From NCBI GenBank assembly GCA_946479255.1, contig CAMLFK010000019.1:1-35929 (forward strand): DNA of 35,929 nt, written 5' to 3'. A program made the position numbers and the translations under genes. This document shows, one piece after another, positions 1 through 8,930 of the stretch (positions are counted from its first letter, which is position 1; each line of letters begins with the position of its first letter). Under the pieces are notes generated by a model. The model did not search any database and was not told where the DNA came from. It saw only the letters and a list, made by a program, of their open reading frames with translations. This stretch comes from an uncultured Oxalobacteraceae bacterium. GTDB lineage: Bacteria > Pseudomonadota > Gammaproteobacteria > Burkholderiales > Burkholderiaceae.

Positions 1-714
<714 letters not shown>

Positions 715-727
715 TTGATGCGGTACC

Positions 728-774
728 GACGGGGCGCCATCAGGTTCATGCCTGACGGCGCCCCGTCGTTTTTT
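728..774 (+). terminator. Rho-independent terminator after infB
   Basis: An 11-bp GC-rich stem (728-738 with 757-767) is extended by a CAGG/CCTG inner helix and followed by a T-rich run at 769-774. It sits between infB and rbfA, so rbfA expression needs partial read-through or its own promoter. Confidence 0.85.
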
Positions 775-803
775 GAGAGTAGTATAGAGAGTGGTAAAAG
801 AAT

Positions 804-1214
804 ATGGCTAAGCACAGCAAAACCATCCCGGCCCGCGGACTGCGGGTGGCCGACCAGATTCAGCGCGACCTGGCCGAAATCATCGCCTACGGATTAAAAG
901 ATCCGCGCATCGGCATGATCACGATCACCGAAGTGCAGATCACGCCCGATTACGCGCATGCCAAGGTGTTCTTCACGCAGCTCCTCGACGACAAGGAATC
1001 GGTCAAGAACACCAGCGACGGCTTGGCCGCGGCGAGTGGTTTCATTCGTAACCAGCTGGGCAAGCGCCTGCACATCCATACGCTGCCGCAACTGCACTTC
1101 GTGCACGACACCTCGACCGCGCGCGGCATGGAAATGTCGCTGCTGATTGACCAGGCCAATGCAAGCCGCGCGGCCGATGCCGAGCCGGATGAGAAGCCTG
1201 CCGATCCAGAGTAA
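804..1214 (+). CDS. rbfA: 30S ribosome-binding factor A
   Basis: RbfA is a small KH-type RNA-binding protein needed for late 30S maturation and 16S rRNA 5'-end processing, acting in the cytoplasm. The 136-residue product has the usual family length. It shows the conserved N-terminus ([17 protein letters not shown]), the [14 protein letters not shown] segment and the [10 protein letters not shown] strand, and then the [20 protein letters not shown] region typical of RbfA. The C-terminal tail ([14 protein letters not shown]) is acidic and probably disordered. The ATG at 804 gives the conserved N-terminus [18 protein letters not shown]. The gene lies between infB and truB, its standard position. 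Confidence 0.97.
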   Translation: MAKHSKTIPARGLRVADQIQRDLAEIIAYGLKDPRIGMITITEVQITPDYAHAKVFFTQLLDDKESVKNTSDGLAAASGFIRNQLGKRLHIHTLPQLHFVHDTSTARGMEMSLLIDQANASRAADAEPDEKPADPE

Positions 1215-1226
1215 ATAGCTATACGC

Positions 1227-1265
1227 AAAACCGTCATTCCCGCGCAGGCGGGAATGACGGTTTTT
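1227..1265 (+). terminator. Hairpin terminator after rbfA built from a dRS3-like repeat
   Basis: A perfect 13-bp stem (1231-1243 with 1248-1260) with a 4-base loop is flanked by AAAA on the left and TTTTT on the right. The inner sequence ATTCCCGC..GCGGGAAT resembles the dispersed dRS3-type inverted repeats known from Neisseria and found in other betaproteobacteria. It would act as an intrinsic terminator, possibly in both directions. The link to a repeat family is inference. Confidence 0.75.
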
Positions 1266-1298
1266 CAGTTAACGGTATAAACGCACTAAAGGCAGCAC

Positions 1299-2219
1299 AT
1301 GAACCAAGCCCGCATCAAACGCGTCCGCGACCTGGTCGACGGCGTCCTCCTGCTCGACAAGCCGGTCGGCCTGTCCTCCAACGACGCCCTGATCAAAGCC
1401 AAGCGGTTCATGAACGCCAAAAAGGCCGGCCACACCGGCACCCTCGACCCCTTCGCCACCGGCCTGTTGCCGCTGTGCTTTGGCGAAGCCACCAAGTTCT
1501 CGCAAGACCTGCTGGAAGCCGACAAGACCTACGACACCACGGTCCACCTGGGCATCACCACCAACACCGGCGACACCGAAGGCGAAGCCATCGCCACGAA
1601 AGAAGTGAACGTCACGCGCGAACAGATCGAAGCCGTGCTGGAACAATTCCGCGGCCCTATCCTGCAAGTGCCGCCGATGTACTCGGCCCTGAAGCGCGAC
1701 GGCAAGGCCTACTACGAATACGCCCGCGAAGGCATCACCCTGGAACGCGAAGCGCGCCCGGTGACGATTCTCGACCTGAAATTTCTGGACTATACAGCCC
1801 CGTTTTTAAAATTATCTGTCACCTGCAGCAAGGGCACGTATATTCGCGTGCTGGGCGAAGATATCGGCAACGCGCTCGGCTGCGGTGCCCACCTGAACGC
1901 GCTGCGCCGCACCCAGGTTGGAGCGCTGACGATGGACGGCATGGTCACCCTCGAAGACATCGGCGCCCACGCCAAACCGACCGAGCTGCTGGCCCCGGTC
2001 GACGCGCTGCTCTCGACCTTCCCTGCGGTGAAGCTGACCGAGGAACTGGCCAAGCGCTTCCTGCACGGCCAGCGCCTCGCACTCGGCAAGGAAGCCGTCG
2101 AGGTCCCGGCGGAGCAGGGCAGGGTGCGCGTGTATCACGACGCCCAGCTGCTCGGCACCGGCCTGCTGCAGGAATTTTCCATCCTCGCACCGGAACGCCT
2201 GATCGCCCGCCAACAATGA
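1299..2219 (+). CDS. truB: tRNA pseudouridine(55) synthase
   Basis: TruB isomerises U55 to pseudouridine in the T-loop of elongator tRNAs. The 306-residue product carries the family's catalytic motif GHTGTLDPFATG with the nucleophilic Asp at residue 50. It also has the N-terminal GVLLLDKPVGLSS motif, the substrate-loop segment VPPMYSALKRDGKAYYEYAREG and CSKGTYIRVLGEDIG. A C-terminal region with a PUA-like fold follows. The stop codon TGA overlaps the ATG of the next gene (ATGA), so the two are probably translationally coupled. The start at 1299 gives the normal N-terminus; no strong Shine-Dalgarno is visible apart from AAAGGCAG just upstream. Confidence 0.96.
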   Translation: MNQARIKRVRDLVDGVLLLDKPVGLSSNDALIKAKRFMNAKKAGHTGTLDPFATGLLPLCFGEATKFSQDLLEADKTYDTTVHLGITTNTGDTEGEAIATKEVNVTREQIEAVLEQFRGPILQVPPMYSALKRDGKAYYEYAREGITLEREARPVTILDLKFLDYTAPFLKLSVTCSKGTYIRVLGEDIGNALGCGAHLNALRRTQVGALTMDGMVTLEDIGAHAKPTELLAPVDALLSTFPAVKLTEELAKRFLHGQRLALGKEAVEVPAEQGRVRVYHDAQLLGTGLLQEFSILAPERLIARQQ

Positions 2220-3556
2220 CGCTGACCATTTCGCGCATCCTCCACGCCGGCTACCAGTTCAGCTGCGACGGCGTGGAGATCCTGTTCGATCCGATCTTCG
2301 AAAACCCCTTCAGCCGCAACTGCCACGCCTTCCCCAGCGTGCGCTTCGACCACGAGCAGATTCGCCGCTTGACGCCCGCGGCGGTGTTCATCTCGCACTA
2401 CCACGACGACCACTGCTCCTTCGACAGCCTCGACCTGCTGCCGCGCGACACGCCGATCTATATCTACTGCTTGTTCGAAGAAATGTTCGACATGCTGCGC
2501 GAACTCGGTTTCGCCAGGGTGCAGCAGCTGCGCACCAACGAAGCGGTGCGTATCGGACCGTTCGAGATTACCCCGCGTGAAGCCCTGGATGCCGATGTCG
2601 ACTCGATGTTCCAGATCCGCGCCGCCGGCCTGAAAGTGCTCAACGTGGTCGATGCCTGGATCGGCGAGGACAGCCTGGCGCGGCTGGTAAAGGAGGGCCC
2701 GTGGGACATGGTCTTGTGGCCATTCCAGACCATGCGCGAAGTGGCCGTGCTGTCGCCTTCGCGCGCCGATCCCGTGGCGGAACTGCCGGATGAATTTATC
2801 GAGCAATTGCAAGCACTCAAGCCGCGCTATGTGGTGCCGAGTTCCTGCCAGTTCGTGCAGGAACCATGGTCGTGGTACAACCACGCGATGTTCCCGATTT
2901 CCTATGCGGCTTTCCAGGTGGCGGTCGAGCAGGCCCTGCCGCAGACGCAGGTGGTGCGCATCAATCCCTCGGTGTCGATGATGCTCAACGCAAGCGGACT
3001 CGCGCCGGCGCCCGCACTGGAATGGCTTGTTCCGGTGGGCCCGCAAGACATCGATTTCGACTATCGTCCGGAGGCCACCCCGCCGCACACCGCCGACATC
3101 GCGCGCCGCTTCGCCCCACTCGGTGATGCGGAGCGTGAGCGTGTCGCGGCCTATTGCGAGCACGGCCTGCGGGAAAAGTTTCGCTCAATGGAAATAGAAG
3201 AGGGCGGCTATTTTGACGCGGCACGCATCTGGCAACTGAAGCTGTACGAACATGACGGCACGGCGATGGAATTTCGCTACCGCATTCAGGGCGACACCAT
3301 CGAACGGATTGCCGATGACACTGAAGCACCCGGTTGGCTCACCGAACTGCCGGCGGTGAAATTGTTGGCGGCGCTGGAACAAGGTGAATCGCTGACCTCG
3401 ATGTACATGCGCATCAACGACGCCCGGTTCGCCGAACCGGTAGAAGCAGCATTAGCACTGGCCGAACCGACCGACGATCCGCTGGTGCGCTGCCTTTTCA
3501 ACGACGTCTTCGGCGCCTACCAGGCCGCCCAGCTGCGGCGGCTGCGACAGCCCTGA
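2216..3556 (+). CDS. MBL-fold metallo-hydrolase, coupled to truB
   Basis: The product has 446 residues. The start is the ATG at 2216, whose last two bases begin the truB stop codon; this is the only start that keeps the gene from overlapping truB widely. The metallo-beta-lactamase-fold signature HxHxDH is present as H61-Y-H63-D-D65-H66 (SHYHDDH), preceded by the ILFDPIFENPF segment. A later VVDAW segment is a plausible further metal ligand region. The first ~250 residues look like the UlaG/CMP-Neu5Ac-hydroxylase-like branch of the superfamily. The C-terminal ~180 residues (IDFDYRPEATPPHT onward) are not recognised. The substrate cannot be predicted. Linkage to truB suggests co-expression but not a shared pathway. 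Confidence 0.8.
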   Translation: MTLTISRILHAGYQFSCDGVEILFDPIFENPFSRNCHAFPSVRFDHEQIRRLTPAAVFISHYHDDHCSFDSLDLLPRDTPIYIYCLFEEMFDMLRELGFARVQQLRTNEAVRIGPFEITPREALDADVDSMFQIRAAGLKVLNVVDAWIGEDSLARLVKEGPWDMVLWPFQTMREVAVLSPSRADPVAELPDEFIEQLQALKPRYVVPSSCQFVQEPWSWYNHAMFPISYAAFQVAVEQALPQTQVVRINPSVSMMLNASGLAPAPALEWLVPVGPQDIDFDYRPEATPPHTADIARRFAPLGDAERERVAAYCEHGLREKFRSMEIEEGGYFDAARIWQLKLYEHDGTAMEFRYRIQGDTIERIADDTEAPGWLTELPAVKLLAALEQGESLTSMYMRINDARFAEPVEAALALAEPTDDPLVRCLFNDVFGAYQAAQLRRLRQP

Positions 3557-3595
3557 CACCCTGCTGTTTGCCCGAAAAAATTCCTTGCGTCAATT

Positions 3596-3905
3596 CCGGG
3601 GTCAGTGCCCACATTGATACATGAGCCCGGCGTATTTTATCGGGACATTATCAGAAGCTGCTGAAATGGGTAGGCGCATTTATTCAATTCGGCTGATGAG
3701 TTCGTGTATCAATGTGGGCATTGACACCAGGGATATGGCGCCGGCTCGTCGTCTAGAATAGCCAATTCCAGACGTCGATTATCGGAAACTGCCGATGCGA
3801 TTTAGGACTCATTTGAAGGCGGGCGACACAGCGCCTGAATGGCGCCGCGCCATGATTTGCCGCTTCACCGCTGAGCTCGTATAACAATGTGGGCAGCGAC
3901 CCCGG
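3596..3905 (+). repeat. Inverted-repeat element, probable non-autonomous REP/MITE-like unit
   Basis: This stretch has no convincing gene. A motif containing TGCCCACATTGATAC occurs three times. The first copy (3596-3620) is direct. The second (3702-3725) is an inverted copy forming a 24-bp stem with 3601-3624 with two mismatches. The third (3879-3905) is an inverted, slightly diverged copy of the first. The outer copies end in CCGGGG and CCCCGG, so the whole segment could be an element of about 310 bp with inverted ends and an internal hairpin. The arrangement resembles repeats mobilised by REP-associated tyrosine transposases, but no transposase is present. Confidence 0.6.
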
Positions 3906-3975
3906 TTTACGCGGCATGTGAATGAACCTTTCGGCGGGATGCGCGACTACTCCAGTAAGCATAGGAGAGCTATCC

Positions 3976-4542
3976 ATGAAAGACGACACCCCGGCGTATC
4001 TGGCCGCCCTTGCCGACGAGCTGCTAGCCATCCGCTGCCAGCTTGGTGAACGTGTGGCCCTCGATACCCTCATCGCGCGCTGGCATCCACCACTGTGGCG
4101 TTACGCGCGCAACCTCAGCGGCAGCGAGGCCGGCGCTGACGATGCTACGCAGGAAGTGTGGTTGCGCGTGCTGCGTAGCCTGGCACGCTTGCGGGAGCCG
4201 GCAAAACTACGTTCCTGGCTGTTCGGCATCGCCCACCGGGTCCTCATGGACCGGCTGCGCGCACTATACAAGCAGCCCGCCGCAGCGGACGAGGAAATCG
4301 ATCAGCTGCCGGCCGATGAACCGTCGGACGAACACGAACTCGAACTGGCATCGATGCTCGATGAACTGGCCCGCCTGCCGCTCATCGAAAACGAAGTGCT
4401 GACCCTGTTCTACCTGCGCGAACTGTCGCTCGACGAGGTAGCCGCCGTGCTGGGCGTGCCAACCGGTACCGTGAAATCCCGCCTGTTTCGCGCCCGCAAA
4501 CTGTTGCGCCATCAACTACTGTCGAAAGGAATCGCATCATGA
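3976..4542 (+). CDS. RNA polymerase sigma factor, sigma-70 family (ECF-like)
   Basis: The 188-residue product has the two-domain ECF architecture. Region 2 (about residues 25-92) includes the DDATQEVWLRVLRSL helix and RSWLFGIAHRVLMDRLR. An acidic linker (DEEIDQLPADEPSDEHELE) follows. Region 4 (about 120-180) contains the helix-turn-helix LSLDEVAAVLGVPTGTVKSRLFRARKLL. It would direct RNA polymerase to alternative promoters. The start at 3976 is chosen over an in-frame upstream ATG at 3922 because TAGGAGAG lies 6 bases before it and the upstream extension falls next to the repeat element. The stop overlaps the next ATG (ATGA), coupling it to a membrane protein in the position an anti-sigma factor often takes. 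Confidence 0.9.
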   Translation: MKDDTPAYLAALADELLAIRCQLGERVALDTLIARWHPPLWRYARNLSGSEAGADDATQEVWLRVLRSLARLREPAKLRSWLFGIAHRVLMDRLRALYKQPAAADEEIDQLPADEPSDEHELELASMLDELARLPLIENEVLTLFYLRELSLDEVAAVLGVPTGTVKSRLFRARKLLRHQLLSKGIAS

Positions 4543-5012
4543 ACAAACCGTCTATTTCCACCCTGGTCGAGCGCGAACTGTCGGCCAAGGCCCGTGCCGG
4601 CTATGTGGCCCTGTTGCTCGCGGGCCTGACGATGGCGACCGTGACCGCTTCCCTGTGGCTGACCGAACCGTCACTGCCGCAGCGTACCTCGATTGCCTTT
4701 GCCGTCATGGCCTTGATGGGCCTGTGCTGGGCCGGCTTCGCCACCTGGGTGCTGGCCTCGCGCCGCGCCCTCAATGCCTTCCACGATGTCGTCGCGGCGC
4801 GCATGTCGCTGACCTTCTGCTGCGCGGCACTGGCAGGAGCCTTGTCGCTGGCAATTGGCGACGGCAACGTGGCCGCGGGTATGGCGGCGGCCATCTTCGC
4901 CGTGATGCTGGGCGTGGCGGCGTGGCTGCTGGCACGTGCCCGGCGGCGACTGCGCGAACTGAGCGCACGCCGCGCGGAACTGGAGCAGGCACTGGGCAAG
5001 AAATCCCGATAG
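4539..5012 (+). CDS. Four-TM membrane protein coupled to sigma factor
   Basis: The 157-residue protein has four hydrophobic segments at about residues 20-41, 51-73, 88-107 and 110-132. Short polar loops lie between them, with a strongly basic then mixed-charge C-terminal helix (RARRRLRELSARRAELEQ) that is probably cytoplasmic and may form a coiled coil. It has no zinc-binding HxxxCxxC motif and no recognisable enzymatic motif. Its ATG overlaps the stop of the sigma-factor gene, so co-translation is likely. A role in sensing or in sequestering the sigma factor is plausible from position only. The family is not recognised. Confidence 0.75.
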   Translation: MNKPSISTLVERELSAKARAGYVALLLAGLTMATVTASLWLTEPSLPQRTSIAFAVMALMGLCWAGFATWVLASRRALNAFHDVVAARMSLTFCCAALAGALSLAIGDGNVAAGMAAAIFAVMLGVAAWLLARARRRLRELSARRAELEQALGKKSR

Positions 5013-5154
5013 CAGAAGGGGAGCCGTCATTCGCATGACACATCGCTTTGCCACAATTCACCACATCAGTGCAGCCCTAGTGGTGAAAAAAGCAGCAAGC
5101 CCTTGAAATCACTGGCTTTTTCCGGCAGTCCCTGGGTAATGACTGGGGGAAGCA

Positions 5155-5163
5155 TGCTATACT
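5155..5163 (+). promoter_or_regulatory. Possible extended -10 promoter of typA
   Basis: TGCTATACT is an extended -10 element (TGn plus TATACT) 70 bases upstream of the typA start. No good -35 hexamer is seen at 16-18 bases. The rest of the 220-base spacer shows no other clear signal. Confidence 0.35.
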
Positions 5164-5232
5164 AGTCGGTTCCTGATTGAAGCAATACCCGTACACCTTC
5201 GTACACGACGTACATTTCTGTTCTTTACGACC

Positions 5233-7068
5233 ATGTCAAATTCAAAACGCGCAATTCGTAACATCGCAATTATCGCCCACGTTGACCACGGCAAAACCAC
5301 GCTCGTGGACATGCTGCTGCGCCAGTCCGGTACCTTCCGTGAAAACCAGCAGGTGGAAACCCGCGTGATGGATTCGAACGATCTCGAAAAAGAACGCGGC
5401 ATTACCATTCTGTCGAAGAACTGCGCGGTTGAGTACGAAGGCACCCACATCAACATCGTCGACACCCCAGGCCACGCCGACTTCGGCGGCGAAGTCGAGC
5501 GCGTGCTGTCGATGGTCGATTCGGTATTGCTGCTGGTCGATGCCCAAGAAGGCCCGATGCCACAGACCCGCTTCGTGACCCGCAAGGCACTGGCCTTGGG
5601 CCTGAAGCCTATCGTTGTCGTCAACAAGGTCGACCGTCCGGGCGCGCGCGCCGACTGGGCCGTCAACCAGACCTTCGAACTGTTCGACAAGCTGGGCGCC
5701 ACCGATGAGCAGCTGGACTTCCCGATCGTCTACGCCTCGGGCCTGAACGGCTATGCCGGCCTGACCGACGCTGTACGCAGCGGCGACATGAAGCCACTGT
5801 TTAACGCCATCCTGGAACACGTGCCAGTACGCGACGACAACCCGGACGGCCCGCTGCAGATGCAAGTAACCTCGCTGGACTACTCCTCGTACGTCGGCAA
5901 GATCGGCATTGGCCGCGTCAACCGCGGCCGCGTCAAGACCGGCCAGGACGTCGTTGTCCTGAACGGTCCTGATTCGACCCCGATCAAAGGCCGCATCAAC
6001 CAGGTGCTGAACTTCAAAGGCCTGGAGCGCGTACTGGTTGACGAAGCTGTCGCCGGCGACATCGTGCTGATCAACGGTATCGACGAAATCGGCATCGGTT
6101 CGACCATCTGCGCACCGGACACCCCGGAAGCGCTGCCAATGCTGACCGTCGACGAGCCTACCCTGACCATGAACTTCATGGTCAACAACTCGCCACTGGC
6201 CGGCCGCGAAGGCAAGTTCGTCACCAGCCGCCAGCTGCGCGACCGCCTGGACCGCGAACTGAAAGCCAACGTGGCACTGCGCGTGGCGCCAACCGACGAC
6301 GACACCGTGTTCGAAGTGTCGGGCCGTGGCGAACTGCACCTGACCATCCTGATCGAAAACATGCGCCGCGAAGGCTTCGAGCTGGCCGTATCGCGTCCGC
6401 GCGTGGTCTACAAGATGGTCGACGGCGTGCGTCACGAGCCGTTCGAGAACCTGTCGGTGGACGTGGAAGAAGCCAACCAGGGTGGCGTGATGGAAGAACT
6501 GGGCCGCCGTCGTGGCGACCTGACCAATATGGAATCCGACGGCAAAGGCCGTGTGCGTCTGGAATACAAGATTCCAGCGCGTGGCCTGATCGGCTTCCAG
6601 GGCGAATTCATGACCCTGACCCGCGGCACCGGCCTGATGAGCCACGTGTTCGACGAATACGCACCGGTCGACAACTCCAAGGCCGGCGACCTGGGCGTGC
6701 GCCGTAACGGCGTGCTGATCTCGCAGGACGACGGCGCCGCTGTTGCCTACGCCATCTGGAAACTGCAGGATCGCGGCCGTATGTTCGTGGTCCACAACGA
6801 CCCGGTGTACGAAGGCATGATCATCGGCATCCACTCGCGCGACAACGACCTGGTCGTCAACCCGATCAAGGGCAAGCAGCTGACCAACGTGCGTTCGTCG
6901 GGTACCGACGAAGCCGTGCGCCTGGTGCCGCCTATCCAGATGTCGCTTGAGTACGCAGTGGAATTCATTGCTGACGATGAACTGGTGGAAATCACCCCGA
7001 AATCGATCCGCCTGCGCAAGCGCTACCTGAAAGAGCACGAGCGTAAGAAGGCATCGCGCGAAGCGTAA
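5233..7068 (+). CDS. typA: Translational GTPase TypA/BipA
   Basis: TypA/BipA is an EF-G-like GTPase that binds the 70S A site and supports 50S assembly and growth under stress or cold. The 611-residue product has normal length. The GTP-binding motifs are G1 AHVDHGKTT (residues 15-23), switch I RGITI, G3 [14 protein letters not shown] and G4 NKVDRPGAR. Domains II, III and V and the BipA-specific C-terminal domain follow ([40 protein letters not shown]). The ending [18 protein letters not shown] is typical. The gene is monocistronic, with its own terminator. Confidence 0.97.
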   Translation: MSNSKRAIRNIAIIAHVDHGKTTLVDMLLRQSGTFRENQQVETRVMDSNDLEKERGITILSKNCAVEYEGTHINIVDTPGHADFGGEVERVLSMVDSVLLLVDAQEGPMPQTRFVTRKALALGLKPIVVVNKVDRPGARADWAVNQTFELFDKLGATDEQLDFPIVYASGLNGYAGLTDAVRSGDMKPLFNAILEHVPVRDDNPDGPLQMQVTSLDYSSYVGKIGIGRVNRGRVKTGQDVVVLNGPDSTPIKGRINQVLNFKGLERVLVDEAVAGDIVLINGIDEIGIGSTICAPDTPEALPMLTVDEPTLTMNFMVNNSPLAGREGKFVTSRQLRDRLDRELKANVALRVAPTDDDTVFEVSGRGELHLTILIENMRREGFELAVSRPRVVYKMVDGVRHEPFENLSVDVEEANQGGVMEELGRRRGDLTNMESDGKGRVRLEYKIPARGLIGFQGEFMTLTRGTGLMSHVFDEYAPVDNSKAGDLGVRRNGVLISQDDGAAVAYAIWKLQDRGRMFVVHNDPVYEGMIIGIHSRDNDLVVNPIKGKQLTNVRSSGTDEAVRLVPPIQMSLEYAVEFIADDELVEITPKSIRLRKRYLKEHERKKASREA

Positions 7069-7090
7069 TCGACCGCGCAGCTTATATAGA

Positions 7091-7126
7091 ACCGCCGGCC
7101 TCCCAATGGGACGCCGGCGGTTTTTT
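7091..7126 (+). terminator. Terminator of typA, shared tail with curlin gene
   Basis: A 9-bp GC stem (7091-7099 with 7113-7121) with an inner TCCC/GGGA helix is followed by T at 7121-7126. The stop codon of the convergent curlin gene (7125-7127) lies in the T-run. On the minus strand the same hairpin directly follows that stop and may also end the curli transcript. Confidence 0.85.
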
Positions 7127-8039
7127 ATTGCACGATCACAGCGTGGTTGTTATTACCCGCCTGGGCGATGGCGGCCACCTGGTTCATGCCGGTCTGGGTA
7201 ATCGATGCCGTGTTGCCGTTGCCGTTCTGCAGGATGCTGGCCGTGTGGCCATCGCCGGTCTGGGCCACCATCCCCTTGTTGTGATTGCCGTTCTGGGTAA
7301 TCGTGCTCTCCAGCGACTCGCCGGCCTGTTCGGTGGAGGCAATGTTGCCGTTCCCGTTCTGCAGCATGGTGGCGGCGATGAAGGTTGAAAAGCCGGTCTG
7401 CTTGCCGTCCGCCTTGTTGCTGTTGCCGGTCTGATTGACGTCGATGCGCGCGAAATCGACATTCTGCTGGTAAGCCGTTGCGCGGTTGTGGTCGCCATAC
7501 TGCTCGATATACGCGCCTTCGTGGCCGGACAGGTTCTGATAGGTCTCGATCACATTGTTATTGCCGCTTTGTAGGGCGACCACTTCGAAGGTCGCGATAT
7601 TCGGCTGCAGCAGCGTGGCCTTGTTGCCGTTGCCGATCTGCGTGAGCGAGGCATTGGTGTGGAAGTGGGTGTCCTGTTCGATCGTGCCGCTGTTGTGGTT
7701 ACCGGCCTGGGCAATGGTGGCGGTGGTGATGAAGCCATCGGTCTGGGTAATGCCGGCGCTGTTGCTGTTGCCGGTCTGGGTGATGGTGGAGACCACGTCG
7801 CCATTGGCGCCCAGCTGGCGGATGCCGGCCGTGCCGGCCACAGGATCGCCGGCCCGGTTGTTGTTGCCGATCTGCGTGATGCTGGCGCTGATGAGGGAGA
7901 AGGGCTGGTCGATCTGTTCGATGAACAACTGGTTGCCGCTGCCGATCTGGACGACGGCAACGCTGGTGTCGGCCGCCACGGTGCCGGCGGCGGCTGCCAG
8001 CAGCAGGCCCGGCAGATAGTTGGAAAGATGGCGTTTCAT
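7125..8039 (-). CDS. Curlin-repeat amyloid subunit (CsgA/CsgB-like), long form
   Basis: The 304-residue secreted protein has a signal peptide (about residues 1-23, ending AAGTVAADT). The rest is built of curlin-type repeats with the core Q-x-G-x-x-N: QIGSGN, QIGNNN, QTGNSN, QAGNHN, QIGNGN, QSGNNN, QYGDHN, QNGNGN, QNGNHN and variants, about 15 units in all. Each repeat is expected to form a strand-turn-strand unit of a cross-beta fibre. It is about twice as long as enterobacterial CsgA, which has five repeats. It is the last gene of a minus-strand operon after csgG (36-base gap), with a strong AAGGAG site before the ATG. Whether it acts as major subunit, nucleator or both cannot be decided from sequence. 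Confidence 0.9.
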   Translation of the reverse strand: MKRHLSNYLPGLLLAAAAGTVAADTSVAVVQIGSGNQLFIEQIDQPFSLISASITQIGNNNRAGDPVAGTAGIRQLGANGDVVSTITQTGNSNSAGITQTDGFITTATIAQAGNHNSGTIEQDTHFHTNASLTQIGNGNKATLLQPNIATFEVVALQSGNNNVIETYQNLSGHEGAYIEQYGDHNRATAYQQNVDFARIDVNQTGNSNKADGKQTGFSTFIAATMLQNGNGNIASTEQAGESLESTITQNGNHNKGMVAQTGDGHTASILQNGNGNTASITQTGMNQVAAIAQAGNNNHAVIVQ

Positions 8040-8075
8040 GTAGTAGCTCCTTGGAGTGGGATCACCGGATGGTGC

Positions 8076-8930
8076 CTATTGCATCGTGCCCGCCGACGCG
8101 GTCGCCACACTGCGCGCGCTCAGATAGCGGCGCAGCACCGGATCGGCCATGCTGGCCTCATCCTTCAGTGCCCAGCTGCCCTCGCGAATGCCATCGGCAA
8201 TCAGGTGCGTGACCGCCGCCTCGATCGCTTCCGCAACGCACAGCTGGGCCGGCTCGTTGCGCGTCATGCCGGCTTCCACCTCCACCAGATCCTTGACGTT
8301 CACAAATTTGAAGACGCTCGGATGGATCTCGTAGGAGTAGATGGTCTTGGTGGTGGACACGTTTTGCAGGATCTGGCCACTGCGAATATCGATCGTGCGC
8401 AGGCTCACCGTCACCTGGTCGACCCGGTACTGGTTGGAAATGCCGACGCCGAGAAAGCGTGCGCCCGCGCCGCCGGTGCGCACATTGCTCTCGAATGCCA
8501 CGATGCCGCCTTCGACCAGGATTGCCGCTGCCAGCAGGGGCGGAATCTGCACCGCCGGCGTGCCGGCCGGCTGCGGCATTTCCAGCGCGCGCACGATCTT
8601 GCGTTCAGTGAGCAGGTTCTGCAGATTCTCGCGCTCCACCGGGATGAACCAGCCGGAATCCTTGAGGGCCTTGATCAGCATGGTCGAGGCGCCTTGTGTC
8701 ACCGCCGTGGAAAAGGAGCTGTCGGGCGAGGGTTTGTACTGGCCGGTCTGGTCGCGGATGCCGTACACCGCGACCGGCACCTTGCCTTTCGGCGGCGGCA
8801 GGCTGAGCAGGTCGCGGGTGACCGGCGTGGATGGCGTGAGCTGGGCATCGGCGCGCGGGCTCGACGGCGGGTGGGTGAAAACACAGCCGCTCAGCAGGAT
8901 GACGGCCGCGGCGAACAGGGCGGGCTTCAT
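8076..8930 (-). CDS. csgG: Curli secretion pore lipoprotein CsgG
   Basis: CsgG oligomerises in the outer membrane to form the channel that exports curli subunits. The 284-residue product starts with a lipoprotein signal peptide with lipobox LLSGC (Cys16). Family features follow: LLSLPPPKGKVPVAVYGIRDQTGQYKP, the SFSTAVTQGAS segment, SGWFIPVERENLQNLLTER, and LVEGGIVAFESNV with GARFLGVGISNQYRVDQVTV and TTKTIYSYE in the barrel and channel-forming region. The ATG overlaps the csgF stop (ATGA), so CsgF and CsgG are translationally coupled. The length is close to E. coli CsgG (277 residues). Confidence 0.95.
   Translation of the reverse strand: MKPALFAAAVILLSGCVFTHPPSSPRADAQLTPSTPVTRDLLSLPPPKGKVPVAVYGIRDQTGQYKPSPDSSFSTAVTQGASTMLIKALKDSGWFIPVERENLQNLLTERKIVRALEMPQPAGTPAVQIPPLLAAAILVEGGIVAFESNVRTGGAGARFLGVGISNQYRVDQVTVSLRTIDIRSGQILQNVSTTKTIYSYEIHPSVFKFVNVKDLVEVEAGMTRNEPAQLCVAEAIEAAVTHLIADGIREGSWALKDEASMADPVLRRYLSARSVATASAGTMQ

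Noticed and set aside
5097..5125. Terminator after the 4-TM gene
   Set aside because: AAGCC/GGCTT is only a 5-bp stem with a 12-base loop before TTTTT; too weak to support.
5242..7038. Long minus-strand frame antisense to typA
   Set aside because: It is a shadow of the high-G+C typA gene; no RBS, His/Gln/Val-rich composition, and typA is unmistakable on the plus strand.
7125..8039. Regularly spaced DNA repeats suggesting a CRISPR array
   Set aside because: The repeats are in frame, vary at third positions and encode curlin units; there are no constant repeats with unique spacers.
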